Assembly (NCBI GenBank): GCA_001247695.2
Contig: LGRX02034414.1
Span: 44,848-108,847 of the forward strand
DNA from: Cymbomonas tetramitiformis
Lineage: Eukaryota; Chlorophyta; Pyramimonadophyceae; Pyramimonadales; Pyramimonadaceae
Reading direction: 5' to 3'
Length of the DNA stretch: 64,000 bases
Program-made: the position numbers and the translations under genes
Shown: positions 51,783 through 60,600 of the stretch, one piece after another
How the letters are laid out: each line of letters starts with the position of its first letter
Numbering within the stretch: the first letter of the stretch is position 1
The notes under the pieces: model-generated
What the model was told of the DNA's origin: nothing
Seen by the model: the letters and a program-made list of their open reading frames with translations, nothing else
The model's database searches: none

Positions 51783-53430
51783 CACCGCCTGCGCAGCCAA
51801 CGCCTTGCCCGCCACCAGCACCCCTTACTTGGGCCCCTCTTGTCTCCCTCCGGGATAGATAGACTCTCTATCGAGCGCATCCGGCGCTGCACCGCTCGCC
51901 CCCACTTGCCCTGCTCGGGCCACCTTGCAGCAGCTCCTCCGCTAACTCCGCCTACACCACACAAAGTGGGCGTTCGTTGCTGCGTCCGCTCCCGCCGCCC
52001 GCCGCGTCTGCCGCTAGTCTGGTCTGCCCTCGCTCCCGTAAACCAGCCGCCCGGCTTGCTGACCTCGTCGTCATGCCAGCCGCGGCCCCGCCTGCTCCCG
52101 CTCTTGGCAACCTACAGTACTTGCAGTGGCCCTACCTACCTGTTTTTGCCGATCTCGTTCGACCTATCCGTGTCACTATTATCCGTAGTACCCGTCGCTG
52201 TGCCCACTGCTCTATTCCCTGCTCCGCTCGTTCCGCTACTCGCTTTCGTTGCTCTAGTCGTGCCGCCCCTGGGCGGCGTATCGTTGCTCTCATCATTCGT
52301 ACTCATATTTATTGGTTGCAGACAGGAAAGAGTTTAGAGAGTAGTCGCATTGCGGCTGTGTGACAGACATTGTCAGCTCAGCTGCGTGATGGTCCAGCCC
52401 GCAACTAACATTGGCAGCGCTCGCTTGAGTATGAAGTCCGCTAGGAAAAGGACCCCTCCAATGCCCCGATGACCATCGCCTCCGGATGCTTCTGACAGAC
52501 AACCTGCCGTAGTGCACCTGGTGCGTGTCCAGCAAAAAAAAATGAATATGTCCACACCATGCTGCAGTAGGCGTCCCAGCAACCCGCGCTCTTAAACACC
52601 TTCCCAGGATGCTGCCCAGTGGGGTCTAGTCTATCTCATCAACACTCGCCCTGCGGGGCTGCGCACATAGTGCCATGTGAAGAAGTCCCGGGGAGACGGG
52701 GGGCTGGAGGTCCTTGCGCCAAGGTCTCATAGAATGAAATTCACCTGGGCAGGCATGCATGTTCCATCCAGCCGTGCACACAGCAGCCCCGCAGCATTGC
52801 ACTGCAGGCTACCTGGGAGGACTTCCTGGAGGCCGTATGCATTATTCCCCAGCCCGCCAACTGGGTCAAACTCCTGCCTTGCGCACGATTAGCTCACTCA
52901 GCATCTCCTCACTCAGCACCGGAGATGCTGAGAGTTTTGAGAGGGACCACTCGCACACTTGGAGGTCTATGCGCTCTCCTCATGTTCAAGTTTTAGGTAA
53001 TGATCGGTAGCAATAACAGCCTGGATAAGGCCAGACCAGATTGCAATGCTCGTCAAACTTCCTGAGCATGGTAGTATGCACACGTGCACACACTATTCTT
53101 ACTACAAGGCGCACATAAATTATGGTGTAGTATGAAGGGTACCTACTGTGTGAAAATCACAATAAGTATTAAAGAAGCAGAAGCAAACGAGGACGGAGTA
53201 GTGTGGGGCACACACACCAACAATTGACGATATACTCCAACCATCAGCATCTCCGATCTCAGTGGTGCTAGAGTACTACTTCTTCTTAGAACCCATTCGT
53301 CAATCGAGCTTGAACTCTGAAACGAGAACGATATCGGTGCGCAACCGTTCTACCATGCCACCATAATACTCTTCTTCATGATGCCTTAAAGGTATCCATC
53401 ATCAAGGCTTTGGCATCAAGCATTATTGTT
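51783..53430. other. Intron 2 spacer before the PAT-like element
   Basis: GC-rich to about 52,300, then mixed. Frames on both strands are proline/arginine-rich and without motifs. No gene, terminal repeat or RNA was recognised. Confidence 0.5.
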
Positions 53431-53817
53431 ATTTCTCTTTTGCTCGAATCCTCATTTGCCAAAGGCAGGCACTGCAATACATTTCATTAAAATGATTTTG
53501 TAAAGTGTTTAAAATGCATTTTGTGCTTTTTACATGCTTTCTAAATTCATGTTTTTGATGATATGTCCAGACTGTCTGTGCACGTCACCAAAAGGAAAGA
53601 GTCCTCTGGGTCGGGAGCGGTGGGAAGAGCAAAAGGAACAGAGCTGAACAGGCGTGTCGCTTCGTGGCTACTTGTACATCCTGTTTGTGTCACGGAGCTA
53701 CATGTGTCATTCGGCTCTACTGCAGCAGGAGTCACGGATTCTGAAAGTCTGAAACCACAAAAATTCTGTTGCACTCCAATTTGAACATTTCTCTTTTGCT
53801 CGAATCCTCATTTGCCA
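53431..53817 (-). repeat. Split direct repeats B2-A2-B1 (3' side)
   Basis: B copies ATTTCTCTTTTGCTCGAATC... at 53431-53461 and 53787-53817 (31 bp, identical). A2 at 53625-53788 is identical to A1 and overlaps the first two bases of B1. A 163-bp stretch (53462-53624) lies between B2 and A2. These repeats template reconstruction of element ends through a circle in PAT/Ngaro models. Confidence 0.9.
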
Positions 53818-53866
53818 TGAAACCAAAGATGAAACTGTGAGGCACACACAAGAAATCTGATCTCTG

Positions 53867-55267
53867 TCACTGTGACCATGTTAACCAAGCAAAGTAGTAG
53901 TCCATGTCTGTGTCCCTCAGCGCTGTCGGGTCGATGTAGTGTTGCACTGCCGAAGAGAACTGTGACCAGCCTCCCAAGAAGCACACTTTCTCCATTGTAA
54001 CACCAACAGCTCGAGCACACGTCGTGGCACCCTTCCGGGTGCTGTGTGCAGAAAAGTGACCTCCTTCAGGAGGTCTGCAGTCCAACTCGCTGAGAGCTAG
54101 ACCAATCCAGTCATTAGCCACGGAAGCCTTGAAGTTCTTCGGGTCCTCGGGTAGCAGCCAGTAGCTGTCAGGTTGAGTCTTCGCAGAAATGCTCCAAGCT
54201 GTGTCACGGTAGAACTCCCAGTGCTCGATCAGCTCCTTCAACAGAGCCACCCCCTTCCAGGGGATCGTAAGGCGTCGCTTCACTCGATGGTGTCGCCGAC
54301 CCTTCTCCTTCAGCAGCACCACTGAGAACTCCTCGTCGCCACAATGAACGTGCTGCCGTGACAACGAGGTCCCCGTGTCCGGTCTGCCGAAGGTCACGAA
54401 GGCCACCACCACGTAGGTCAAGGCTCGCAGTAGCTTCAGCTCCTCAGGCGATCTCGGATTGAACTTCAGCGCTGCTTCGTGCACCCTTCGTACGTGTGCT
54501 GCTGGCAGCCACGTCCGCTGGGTCTCGATGTTCTCCTCCTGCTCGGCCAGCTCCGCCTGGATGGTAGCCATCCCCTTCCCAGCTCGGGTCACAGAGCGCC
54601 CCTTCGCCGGTCCAGGGTGACCAAGGTCCTCGTGGTAGTTGTTGATGGCGGACAGGTACGGCTGTAATGATGCCGACTGGATGTTCCCGTCCTCCAACAG
54701 AGAGGCGATGTACAGCAACACAGTCGCCTCCGACGCTGGCAGCCACGGCCGTTGGTCACGCTCACAAAATAAAATGAATCGCCGTGCCTTCGGTCCGTAG
54801 TTGTCCTTCGTCGTGTCCAGCAGTGCCTTTCTCTGCATCGACACCGCCAGTTCTGTGAGCCGGGAAGGTCCCAACTCACTCCTCCACCGCTCACAAAGTG
54901 AGCGCGTGAGGAAATTTTGTACAGCACCACCGCGCTTGTACTCTTCGTAGTTGCCTCCGCTGCTCCGCTCGGTGTTCTCGCCGTCCGCGTTCGCTGCCTC
55001 GTCCGTGCTGTGGATGATCTTGAAGTTCTCTTTGGACAAGTCTAGCGTCTCCTCGTCGCCGTCGTCGTACAGCACGTGCGCCTTTCCGTCCTCGTTGAAC
55101 TCCTTCACCACACCCGGGTAGAAGCAGTCATCGTCCTCCCAGAACACCTCGATTTTCGTACCCACGGTCACCTTGCTTGCTGTCGTACTCGTAGCAGAGC
55201 TTCTTCGTACTTCAGCAGCGTAGTAACTCACGGGCGCGCCTCGATGAAGAACATCACAGCGTCCCAT
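53867..55267 (-). CDS. Tyrosine recombinase of the PAT-like element, with N-terminal Tudor-like domain
   Basis: Integrates the circular cDNA. ATG 55267 gives 466 residues and overlaps the methyltransferase end by 40 bp; the frame is open further upstream but over the pol C-terminus. Residues about 33-86 (KIEVFWEDDDCFYPGVV, then VLYDDGDEETLDL) form a Tudor/PWWP-like barrel, a chromatin-reading fold. The recombinase has all catalytic residues: Arg295 (FGRPDTG), His408 and Arg411 (HSTRKG) and the Tyr444 nucleophile (QHYID), with GGW before it. A Lys/Arg patch GRRHHRVKRRL follows the first Arg. The frame is intact. An N-terminal Tudor-like domain is unusual for this enzyme and might guide target choice; that is inference. 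Confidence 0.88.
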   Translation of the reverse strand: MGRCDVLHRGAPVSYYAAEVRRSSATSTTASKVTVGTKIEVFWEDDDCFYPGVVKEFNEDGKAHVLYDDGDEETLDLSKENFKIIHSTDEAANADGENTERSSGGNYEEYKRGGAVQNFLTRSLCERWRSELGPSRLTELAVSMQRKALLDTTKDNYGPKARRFILFCERDQRPWLPASEATVLLYIASLLEDGNIQSASLQPYLSAINNYHEDLGHPGPAKGRSVTRAGKGMATIQAELAEQEENIETQRTWLPAAHVRRVHEAALKFNPRSPEELKLLRALTYVVVAFVTFGRPDTGTSLSRQHVHCGDEEFSVVLLKEKGRRHHRVKRRLTIPWKGVALLKELIEHWEFYRDTAWSISAKTQPDSYWLLPEDPKNFKASVANDWIGLALSELDCRPPEGGHFSAHSTRKGATTCARAVGVTMEKVCFLGGWSQFSSAVQHYIDPTALRDTDMDYYFAWLTWSQ

Positions 55268-55470
55268 TTTGAGGGCCCGAGCAGCTCGGACCCTCCCAGC
55301 CTGCTCGGAGTGAACAGGTCCCTGCGCCGTGGCATGATCACCACCTCGGTGGCCAGGGCTTCCAGCTCCCTGAACCAGGACTGTCCCGGCCAGTACGGAG
55401 CCACCACCGTAGCAGCGGCCCCCTCCTCCCGCAGCTTGTGCGCCACCTCGTCCAGCAGCGCCCACGGGGG
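55228..55470 (-). pseudogene. Frameshifted C-terminal half of the methyltransferase-like domain
   Basis: In the -1 frame the sequence continues PPWALLDEVAHKL, then VVAPYWPGQSWFREL and DAVMFFIEARP, ending at 55228. One additional C in the 55466-55470 run restores the NPPW motif of the Dam-like fold and a single pol ORF of about 690 codons. The rest of the domain has no stop, so the shift is very recent, an assembly error, or (less likely, lacking a canonical slippery heptamer) a recoding site. Confidence 0.75.
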
Positions 55471-57290
55471 TTCACCCAATTGTTCTCCCCCCGCCAGTCG
55501 TACGTCAGAGAGTCCACACCTTCGCACTTCGGGTCTTTCCACGCAGCGTAGTACCGAGGAAGCTGCGCGGAGATCTCGGAAGCGAACCGGTCGACTGTGT
55601 AGGGCCCCCACTGCTTGTTGGCCCACACGAACCAGTCTCGATTCAGCCTCCAGTCGTCCAAGTCCTCGCAACGCGAAAGGTTGTCGGCCCACACGTTGGC
55701 CTCGCTGCGGATGTACCGAGCCTGCAACTCGATGTCGTGCAGATCCAGTAGCAGCCAGAGTCTCCTCATTCTCCTCATCAGGTCCGGGTTTCTGGAGGTG
55801 AAGTGTGACAGCATCGCCACCACCGCCTGGTTGTCGCAGTAGAGTCGTACGACCTTGCCCTCCAGCTCCTGCAAGAACGCCTGTACGGTCTTGTACACGG
55901 CCTCCAGTTCTAGGTGCGTAATGTGCCAGCAGCGCATCTCGTCTGGCCAGAAACCTCGCGCGGGGAACTTCAGGTTCAGCACTCCTCCCCACGCCGTCAT
56001 CGAAGAGTCCGTGTGCACCTTCGCTCTCGTCGGGGATCTCCAGATTTTGCGTCCGTTCCACCTGCTCATCACAGGCAGCCTGGACCACCATTCTAAGTCC
56101 CCCCGAGCTGAACGTGAGATTTTTACCTTCGCTCCCCAGCTGCGTTTCTCCGCCAGCACGAAGTAGAGCTCCCGTAGGTAGAGCCGCGCCGCTGGTACTG
56201 CCAAGTACACGGATTGGCAGAGTCCCGTGAAGGACGCCAGTCTCCTGGCAGGAATCCACCTTCGATTTCTCGCTGCATCGCACAGGATCTCCTTCGCCTT
56301 CGCGTGGATTTTGTGCACCCGTCGTTCTGTCACACGGAATTGTCCCAGCTTCAGGTCCACCTCCAGCCCGAGGTGCTCCACCACCTGCGTAGGCTCCCAG
56401 TGGCCCTTCTTCTCGTTCCGCCGTAGGCCAAGCCGATGAAGCACCAGTTGAACTTTTTCTCGACGCAGAAAGCCTTCTCGCTGAGAGTCGACCAGCACCA
56501 GAAAATCGTCCATGTACGGTAGCACTCGCATTCCGCTGTGACGGTTCGTGTCCCCGCCAGCACCACCGGTCCTGCGACGGACTGACCATCGCTGTCGTAC
56601 TGCGGAACCGTCCCGCAGTCTTTTGATTTCTCTGCGATCCTCCGCAGCCTGTGGCGAACGCAAAGCCTCCACCATCACGCGTACGAACTTGCAGAAAACT
56701 CTCGGAGAGTCGCTCCATCCGAACGGCATCGCTGAACATTGAAGCAGGTCCCCTTGCAGGTCGAACTGCATGAACTTCTGGAAGTCCGGGTGGATTCCCA
56801 GCGCGTGAAAACCGTCCTGGAGGTCGAAGCTGAAGCACCAGTCGCCCGGTTTCGCCAGTCTCCTTAGTTTCTTCAGCGTCTCCATCTTCACACGATTTTT
56901 TACACACCACTGGTTCAGCCATCGGAAGTCCACCACCAGTCTCCACTTGTTCGTACCCGGTTTCGGCACCAAAAAAGCGCGCGAAACGTGAGATCTTCTC
57001 GTCGCTCTCGTCCAGGCCCCGTTCTCCAGCAGCCTCTCCTTCTCCGCGTCCAGCCACACCTGCTGCTGCCGCGTCGCATCCCTCAGTGACACCCCGTGGT
57101 CGAACGGAGGTGGAGGCCCGCGCTTCCACCTCAACTTCACCCCGTGAGTAATCCATTGCATCACCTCGGAACTGGCGCCCGCCGCGCGCCATGCTCCCCT
57201 CCGCTGTCTCACCCGCTGCTGCAAGGTGAGTTTCCCCCGTCCAGCGCCCGGAGAGGGCTGTTGCGCTGGAGGGGGTGGCGGCACGCACAT
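55338..57290 (-). CDS. Reverse transcriptase-RNase H of the PAT-like element
   Basis: Starts at ATG 57290, overlapping the Gag stop as TGATG, an arrangement allowing termination-reinitiation. RT: AFLVPKPGTNKWRLVVDFRW, motif A FSFDLQDGFHALGI, motif B SAMPFGWSDSPRVF, and YMDD in LPYMDDFLVLV. RNase H: VHTDSSMTAWGG, THLELEAVYKT, LYCDNQAVVAML, and ARYIRSEANVWADNLSR. It continues into the methyltransferase-like domain (VDRFASEISAQLPRYYAAWK, VDSLTYDW), but at the catalytic NPPW a C5 run (55466-55470) breaks the frame and the ORF ends 43 codons later out of register. An in-frame insert between RT motifs B and C is Arg-rich. Confidence 0.88.
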   Translation of the reverse strand: MCVPPPPPAQQPSPGAGRGKLTLQQRVRQRRGAWRAAGASSEVMQWITHGVKLRWKRGPPPPFDHGVSLRDATRQQQVWLDAEKERLLENGAWTRATRRSHVSRAFLVPKPGTNKWRLVVDFRWLNQWCVKNRVKMETLKKLRRLAKPGDWCFSFDLQDGFHALGIHPDFQKFMQFDLQGDLLQCSAMPFGWSDSPRVFCKFVRVMVEALRSPQAAEDRREIKRLRDGSAVRQRWSVRRRTGGAGGDTNRHSGMRVLPYMDDFLVLVDSQREGFLRREKVQLVLHRLGLRRNEKKGHWEPTQVVEHLGLEVDLKLGQFRVTERRVHKIHAKAKEILCDAARNRRWIPARRLASFTGLCQSVYLAVPAARLYLRELYFVLAEKRSWGAKVKISRSARGDLEWWSRLPVMSRWNGRKIWRSPTRAKVHTDSSMTAWGGVLNLKFPARGFWPDEMRCWHITHLELEAVYKTVQAFLQELEGKVVRLYCDNQAVVAMLSHFTSRNPDLMRRMRRLWLLLDLHDIELQARYIRSEANVWADNLSRCEDLDDWRLNRDWFVWANKQWGPYTVDRFASEISAQLPRYYAAWKDPKCEGVDSLTYDWRGENNWVNPRGRCWTRWRTSCGRRGPLLRWWLRTGRDSPGSGSWKPWPPRW

Positions 57291-58309
57291 CACGCATCGG
57301 CCGCGGGCTTTCCGCCCCGGCCTTTTCCGCCGCCTTTGTCGGTAGGCTGCTTCGTACCGTCCTTCTCCTTGTTCTTACGCTCCTTCCAGCGCTCACGGTC
57401 CCGTGGATCTTTTGGAACCCGCGTTTCCGCGTTGGCCGCGTTCTTGGACGCAATGTTCAGCACTGCTCTGCCGCGGTTCTTGTCGAAGTCGTTCAGCCAT
57501 TGCTGCAACACCTCGTCCGCCACCACGCCGTCCGCTGCCTGGTAGACCCTGTCCTCCACGAACTGCAGCTTCGCGCGTAGAGCCTCTTGTCCTCCCCGCT
57601 GTGAAGAACCCGGCTCCTGCTCCAGCTGCCCGCGCAGTTCCAGCATCGTCCACCGGTTACACAGTAAAGCGTACACGCCGTGGACAGAGTTGGTAACCTC
57701 GTGGCAGTGTTTCAGTAAGTCTCTCAGTGACAATCCTGAGTCCTCATGTTCGTCCAACGTCTGGTTGCACGCGGTCACCACGTCGTGCAAGTAGGACAGC
57801 GCTGGAGCCAGCACCATGCACTCGTACTTCATGGAAGAGTTGGACTTCCTGGAGAGCGAGTCGTACGTCTTGTTGCCGTGTAGGTCGTACAACTGCGGCA
57901 TCCTCGTTGCCAGTGTCGCCGGACGCGTTGGGAACGGGTTGATGGAGGCTGCTGGCACGTAGTCCAGCTTCTTCCTTCTCTCCAGAAGTTGCTCGGCGGT
58001 CTTGGCTGCGGATTCCGGGTCAGAAGTCCCAGGCTTCGCTGCCACCTTCGCCTCCAGCTCAACGTTGATTTGTGCTAGACGTTGATGATCGGCACGCAGC
58101 AGTCGATGATCTTCTGCCTGCTGCCTCTGCATCTCAAGCAGCTCACTCTGCTGCTTTTGCATCGTCAAAATTTGTTGTAACAGCACGTCCTGAGTGGACG
58201 GTGCTGCCGGGGAAGGGGAAGTCTGCCCGATGTCAGGCTTCGCCGGGAGGGGAGGGAAATCCTCGTCCTGAGTGGACGTTGCTGCCTTGCTCTTCGAAGA
58301 TCCAGCCAT
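57290..58309 (-). CDS. Gag-like protein of the PAT-like element
   Basis: A 339-residue ORF preceding pol. After a Ser/Pro-rich start it has a long Gln/Glu/Leu coiled coil (residues ~40-90, MQKQQSELLEMQRQQAEDHR). A helical core contains YDLHGNKTYDSLSRKS and TVHGVYALLCNRW-like segments. The tail is very basic (RDRERWKERKNKEKDG, KGGGKGRGG) and likely binds RNA. No CCHC knuckle is present, as in many DIRS-order elements. Its stop overlaps the pol ATG. It is identified by position and composition; sequence similarity to known Gags was not testable. Confidence 0.75.
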   Translation of the reverse strand: MAGSSKSKAATSTQDEDFPPLPAKPDIGQTSPSPAAPSTQDVLLQQILTMQKQQSELLEMQRQQAEDHRLLRADHQRLAQINVELEAKVAAKPGTSDPESAAKTAEQLLERRKKLDYVPAASINPFPTRPATLATRMPQLYDLHGNKTYDSLSRKSNSSMKYECMVLAPALSYLHDVVTACNQTLDEHEDSGLSLRDLLKHCHEVTNSVHGVYALLCNRWTMLELRGQLEQEPGSSQRGGQEALRAKLQFVEDRVYQAADGVVADEVLQQWLNDFDKNRGRAVLNIASKNAANAETRVPKDPRDRERWKERKNKEKDGTKQPTDKGGGKGRGGKPAADA

Positions 58310-58571
58310 TCTCTCTCCCTCAGAGGAGTAACAGTGAAGTCAAATCGTACTGTCGTAGTCGCTGTGAAGCCGTCGTTTGAAGTCGTAACGCCGTCCCCGC
58401 GACTTCACTGTCAGATCTCCTGTCGTCGTTCGATCGCCGTCGTACAACCAAGTGGTCTAGTCACTACCTACTCTACTGTTTTACCGGTGAAACAGGTGAA
58501 GAAAATTTACAAAATCGGATTTGCAGTGTGCCTCACAGAGTACCGTAGGTACCCGTGAAGTTCCTGTTTGC

Positions 58572-58735
58572 AAGAGCAAAAGGAACAGAGCTGAACAGGC
58601 GTGTCGCTTCGTGGCTACTTGTACATCCTGTTTGTGTCACGGAGCTACATGTGTCATTCGGCTCTACTGCAGCAGGAGTCACGGATTCTGAAAGTCTGAA
58701 ACCACAAAAATTCTGTTGCACTCCAATTTGAACAT
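58572..58735 (-). repeat. Split direct repeat A1 (5' side)
   Basis: The 164 bp are identical to 53625-53788. They begin AAGAGCAAAAGGAACAGAGC on the plus strand and end CCAATTTGAACAT. The identity of the two copies implies recent insertion. Confidence 0.92.
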
Positions 58736-58785
58736 ATCATAAGAAAGTTGGGGGTTGTGGGATTGTGCCCGGGTGGAAGGAATAG

Positions 58786-59104
58786 ATTTGCCTTGGGGAG
58801 CATGACAAGCAAAGCTTTGAATACACTTTGGGGGCAGACTTTGATCGCATCATGAGCGCCATTAGCGGCATCGATGTGGAAAGGGCTGAGGCAACCGTCG
58901 ATGAAGATAGGACCATGATCTTCGAAGCGATCAAGACCTCCATCGGCTTTGTTAAGCTTAATGAGGCAGTCATCTGGCGATTGCGGACGTGGTTAATGAC
59001 AGTGGCTGAAGAAAGACTAGAGCGGACACGTGCGCGTTACAATGCGGAGGACACGCACATCAATGTAGCGAATGCGATGATTGATCTAGCACGACTACTT
59101 TATG
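58786..59104 (+). CDS. Host SHAW/TPR gene, exon 3
   Basis: An in-frame TAG at 58783-58785 doubles as the AG acceptor (GGAATAG|ATTTGC), so the exon cannot extend upstream. It encodes 106 codons plus one base, with GADFDRIMSAISGIDVERAEA and DEDRTMIFEAIKTSIGF, then WRLRTWLMTVAEERLERTR. This linker follows the SHAW domain and precedes the TPRs in similar algal proteins. Donor TATG|GTGCGT leaves phase 1. Joined to the TPR exon it reads [17 protein letters not shown], a natural TPR start. The PAT-like element ends only 50 bp upstream. Confidence 0.72.
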
Positions 59105-59502
59105 GTGCGTATACTTCATGATCGACTTGCGATTACTCATGAGCCCGCATTCTGGTGCGTTTGAGGAAACAAGCAAGAAGAAGGAAGGCAAGGTGTGCAT
59201 GTAAAAAGCTAGAGGAAATAAAGGTGGGAGATAGAGTGAGCGTGTTGATGTCATTGCAATGTTACAAGTGTGCGAGCACTCCGGCCACGCACGAGGCCAT
59301 CGGGCTATCCAGACCAAACAAATATTGTTTGTTGTTCAGGAAGTTTGGGTAATCTCATGAATGGTGAATTAGAGATGAGTGGAGGCAGCAATTTGATGGC
59401 GACACAACAAAGCCCTCATCAGGTGATCAGTGATGTGAAAGGCTATTTAATTGATGGGACCTGGCACCTTAGCTAGCAGGGTGGTGGTGGTCGAGGTGGG
59501 AT
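59105..59502. other. Start of intron 3 with a relic of a TPR exon end
   Basis: TTTGGGTAATCTCATGAATG|GTGAAT (59344-59369) resembles the end of the TPR exon at 63605-63730 (CTGGGCAATCTCATGAGAG|GTGAGT), including the splice donor. The rest of that putative exon is not recognisable. Otherwise no gene. Confidence 0.45.
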
Positions 59503-60600
59503 ATTACATTACAACTCTATCATTACAATCAAAACTCTGAAGAGTCCGAGAGTGTTCGAAAACTCACATCAACCCTAAAAAATAGGAAAATCCCAAATAT
59601 TCTACAACAAAGAACTCCTCGATAAAGCCCATTATCAAGCACAAAGCGATTCACTACGGAAAGTTTTCCAACGCTCGGCTATGCCACCTAAAGGCTTGTG
59701 CTCCTTGCCGCGTGACCATGATCTTCCACCCCCAATAAGACGCGAACGTCAGGGTCGACCACGTTGCTGAGATGATCTCGGGACCGAGACGGTCCTGTCT
59801 TCTCCTGGCCAAGGGTCGGAATCGATTTGTGATTTTGCAATGTAATTGTCCGATTAATCGATTATTGGTATCGAATCAATTTGGATTTGAGCCGTACAAT
59901 TATGATTGATATTCGTGATAATTACTTTCAAACGTGCAAAAGTCGCCAGTGTTAAGGGCGAAACAATTAGACAATCGAATCGATTCCAACAAATGTAACA
60001 ATTATGATTGTTAATAATCGATTACCAAAATGAAACCGATTACGACCCTTGCTCCTGGCGCACTCCTCCAAGAACTGCTTTGCCTGCACCCCCTCGTAAC
60101 CGGCACCAGCTTGTGCGGGAAGACATCGCCGTACAAGCGTACTTCTTGTATCTCCTCCTCACCAACTGTATAGTGGCACACTGCTTGCCCGCCTCACGAA
60201 CAATGTAGCACACCGCAAGCCGACCCCCACGCACATTGATGATGATACGCCGCCTCCGCCCGTTGTAGTTGAGCACCGTGATGCCCGGCCTCCAATGCGG
60301 CGAATAGCTCCAATGATAAATATGGGTCTTCTTCACGGATGCCGGGTCGGACACCTTGCGCAGCATCTCCACCAGCACATGCTGAACTGAATCGTGCCGA
60401 TAGGTGAACATGCCACGGTGACTGTAGGCGAGGTAGTGGTATGCGAACTGATCCACCTCTCCACAAGGACACCGCCCGATGCCCGCCGCATAGACCTTAC
60501 GCACTGGATGCCCGAGTCATACGCAAGGGCGCCCCGCAAGAGCATTTGCAGCTGCACACGGAAAGCCAACCACCATGCCGATGATGAGATGTCACCCCCT
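59503..60600 (-). pseudogene. Decayed restriction-like-endonuclease LINE, copy 2a (3' fragment)
   Basis: Same 3' end (TGTAATGATAGAGTTGTAAT on minus) and same C-terminal segment as copy 1: CPCGEVDQFAYHYLAYSHR finger, FTYRHDSVQHVLVEML, and HWRPGITVLNYNG...IIINV nuclease relic. About 200 bp of foreign AT-rich sequence (59812-60045, with ATCGATT variants) interrupt it. No RT core is present. Truncated at about 60600, where a second copy of the C-terminal region begins. Confidence 0.65.

Larger units (their letters stand above)
53431..58735 (-). mobile_element. Tyrosine-recombinase retrotransposon, PAT/Kangaroo-like (DIRS order)
   Basis: Complete layout on the minus strand: A1 repeat, Gag, RT-RNase H-methyltransferase, tyrosine recombinase, B1, A2, then B2 after a 163-bp gap. 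The A repeats (164 bp; 53625-53788 and 58572-58735) are identical, and so are the B repeats (31 bp; 53431-53461 and 53787-53817). This is the split-direct-repeat arrangement of PAT and Ngaro elements; the Dam-like domain points to PAT rather than Ngaro. Such elements integrate through a circular intermediate without target duplication. Its 5' end lies 50 bp from the host exon-3 acceptor. Confidence 0.92.

Noticed and set aside
50801..52337. Plus-strand frames up to 271 codons
   Set aside because: They are antisense to the decayed LINE or lie in GC-rich spacer, are Pro/Ser/Arg-rich and have no recognisable domain.
55466..55470. Programmed -1 frameshift in the PAT-like pol
   Set aside because: The zero-frame context GTG AAC CCC CGT lacks a canonical X XXY YYZ heptamer; a one-base deletion or consensus error is simpler.
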